Shown one piece after another: positions 63,109-64,000 of a stretch of DNA of 64,000 bases. The stretch covers positions 186,001 through 250,000 of the forward strand of contig CANMDW010000001.1 in assembly GCA_947496705.1 (NCBI GenBank), in the 5' to 3' direction. Positions within the stretch are counted from its first letter, which is position 1, and each line of letters starts with the position of its first letter. Source of the DNA: an uncultured Aquimarina sp. GTDB taxonomy: Bacteria; Bacteroidota; Bacteroidia; Flavobacteriales; Flavobacteriaceae. Under the pieces are notes generated by a model, which saw nothing but the letters and a program-made list of their open reading frames with translations, did no database searches and had not been told where the DNA came from. The position numbers and the translations under genes are program-made.

Positions 63109-64000
63109 AAGGAGACAAAAAATCAAATCCGGTGAATGGTAAGAATAGCATACAGCACAAAATTATACCAAAGGTATCTGCCATTTTGGTATCTGGGGGT
63201 GTATTGCTGATCCTATACGTAGCGTGCTACCATATGCTACAGCTCATTGCCGGAAAATTTACCATAGAAAACACCGTAGCAGTGCTGGTGGTGTGCAACA
63301 TACTGTTATTGTGTGTGGTGGTTGCTTTTCTTATCTATCACATCCTAAAAAAGAGCACACGCACCGTTGTTTGGAAACCTATTTCAGGGGTGTATTTGGA
63401 GATGCTTGCCATGATCGGGAAAACAGGGACAAGGGTTTACAAATGGTGGCTTGCCTATTTAAAACCGAGCAAAGATGTTGAAATGCGGAAAAAGAAGAAT
63501 CGACACGCGGTATCAAGTGACAATATAGCGCTGTTGCAAGATGTTTTTCCGGAAAATGCCCGATTGCAAAATACTCCGGCTGAAGCTATAGGGATCCTTA
63601 GTTATTTTGCCACCTCACTATTCGACAAAAACAAATTGGAAGAGGTGTTGTGGGATATTGTTGAAAACTGCATTTCACAACTGAAACTGGAGGATTGTGT
63701 AATATATGTGGTAGATCCTAGCAGGAATGTCCTGGTGCAAAAAGCAGCCTTTGGAAATAAAAATAATGGAGAAAAAAAGGTAATAAGCACTATCGAGATT
63801 GTCCCGGGCGAAGGAGTGGTAGGCAAGGCAGCCCAATTGGGAGAGGTAGTGTGCGTGCCAGATCTAAGCCAATATCCTCAGTATATAGTCGATGATGCCA
63901 GCAGGCTATCAGAACTGGCAGTACCGGTTTTTATTGACGATGAAGTGGTAGGAGTGCTGGATGCCGAACATTCTCAAAAAAACTTTTTTACAGCAACACA
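63081..64000 (+). CDS. Two-TM GAF-domain AraC-family regulator (copy 2), 3' truncated by window
   Basis: A frame open from ATG 63081 to the right edge, about 306 codons. Two hydrophobic helices (SAILVSGGVLLILYVACY and VAVLVVCNILLLCVVVAFL) are followed by a linker and a GAF domain (GEGVVGKAAQLGEVVCVPDL, LAVPVFIDDEVVGVLDAEHS). The AraC HTH seen in copy 1 should follow beyond the window. The promoter's -7 box lies inside the frame at 63101, so the conserved GTG at 63132 is a better start candidate. Full-length similarity to copy 1 shows the whole regulator module is duplicated. Confidence 0.85.
   Translation, partial: MQAESPLIFEGDKKSNPVNGKNSIQHKIIPKVSAILVSGGVLLILYVACYHMLQLIAGKFTIENTVAVLVVCNILLLCVVVAFLIYHILKKSTRTVVWKPISGVYLEMLAMIGKTGTRVYKWWLAYLKPSKDVEMRKKKNRHAVSSDNIALLQDVFPENARLQNTPAEAIGILSYFATSLFDKNKLEEVLWDIVENCISQLKLEDCVIYVVDPSRNVLVQKAAFGNKNNGEKKVISTIEIVPGEGVVGKAAQLGEVVCVPDLSQYPQYIVDDASRLSELAVPVFIDDEVVGVLDAEHSQKNFFTAT

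Noticed and set aside
1..64000. tRNA, rRNA or riboswitch
   Set aside because: No cloverleaf, rRNA-like segment or TPP-type element was recognised, including upstream of thiL; a covariance-model scan would be decisive.

Overview
The window reads as chromosome of a low-GC Bacteroidota bacterium, most likely a marine flavobacterium (genus not determinable; Aquimarina-like is a guess). The grounds are promoter boxes of the Bacteroidota type (TAnnTTTG), Spase II lipoproteins with short polar N-termini, DUF6443/RHS proteins, GG-leader peptides and AraC-type regulators with membrane segments, all characteristic of the phylum.

Layout. 1-3105: leftward SUF iron-sulfur operon (A-type carrier, sufB, a lipoprotein, sufC) with its promoter. 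3236-6860: housekeeping genes thiL, a small zinc-ribbon-like protein, an alpha/beta hydrolase and brnQ. 6887-32965: about 26 kb of leftward RHS/YD-repeat genes forming two parallel loci. Each locus starts with a shell gene 'A' (about 1160 aa), continues with a shell gene 'B' (Ig/PKD-like plus DUF6443 plus YD repeats) and ends with a string of short 'C' genes. Each C gene has its own signal peptide, an RHS core and a variable C-terminal tip. Tips include a papain-fold (Tox-PL-like) domain, five M91/NleD-like metallopeptidase domains of which only two keep HExxH, and one unrecognised domain. One further C copy is a nonsense-mutated, truncated relic. 33134-39527: Kelch lipoprotein, VOC protein, Xaa-Pro aminopeptidase, and a large BNR/sortilin-like secreted protein. 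39528-41394: helical protein and a gene-poor stretch with a palindromic element and a 42-bp tandem repeat. 41395-45407 and 60864-64000: two copies of a module made of a GG-leader peptide, a TPR/transmembrane/AraC regulator and a divergent two-TM/GAF/AraC regulator (the second copy runs off the right edge). 45609-60725: SIMPL pair, propeller-like lipoprotein, five collagen-like (Gly-X-Y) lipoproteins plus a relic, two small lipoproteins, and a hypothetical island with SUKH, TPR, SH3-like and caspase-like proteins.

The strongest unifying signal is a 33-34 bp palindrome with half-site GTCCnnnTnnTTTGA. In eleven of twelve copies it sits 21 nt upstream of a TAnnTTTG-like -7 box (20 nt in the twelfth). 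The copies precede both RHS operons, a solitary RHS tip gene, the Kelch lipoprotein, a 57-aa Cys-rich peptide, the SIMPL pair, three collagen-like genes, two small lipoproteins and one gene-less promoter. This suggests one regulator controls toxin-like RHS particles, peptides and surface lipoproteins together. A second palindrome (CGAAATTC-N3-GAATTTCG) flanks both TPR/AraC genes and lies directly upstream of the -33 boxes of both GAF/AraC genes. That position suggests autoregulation.
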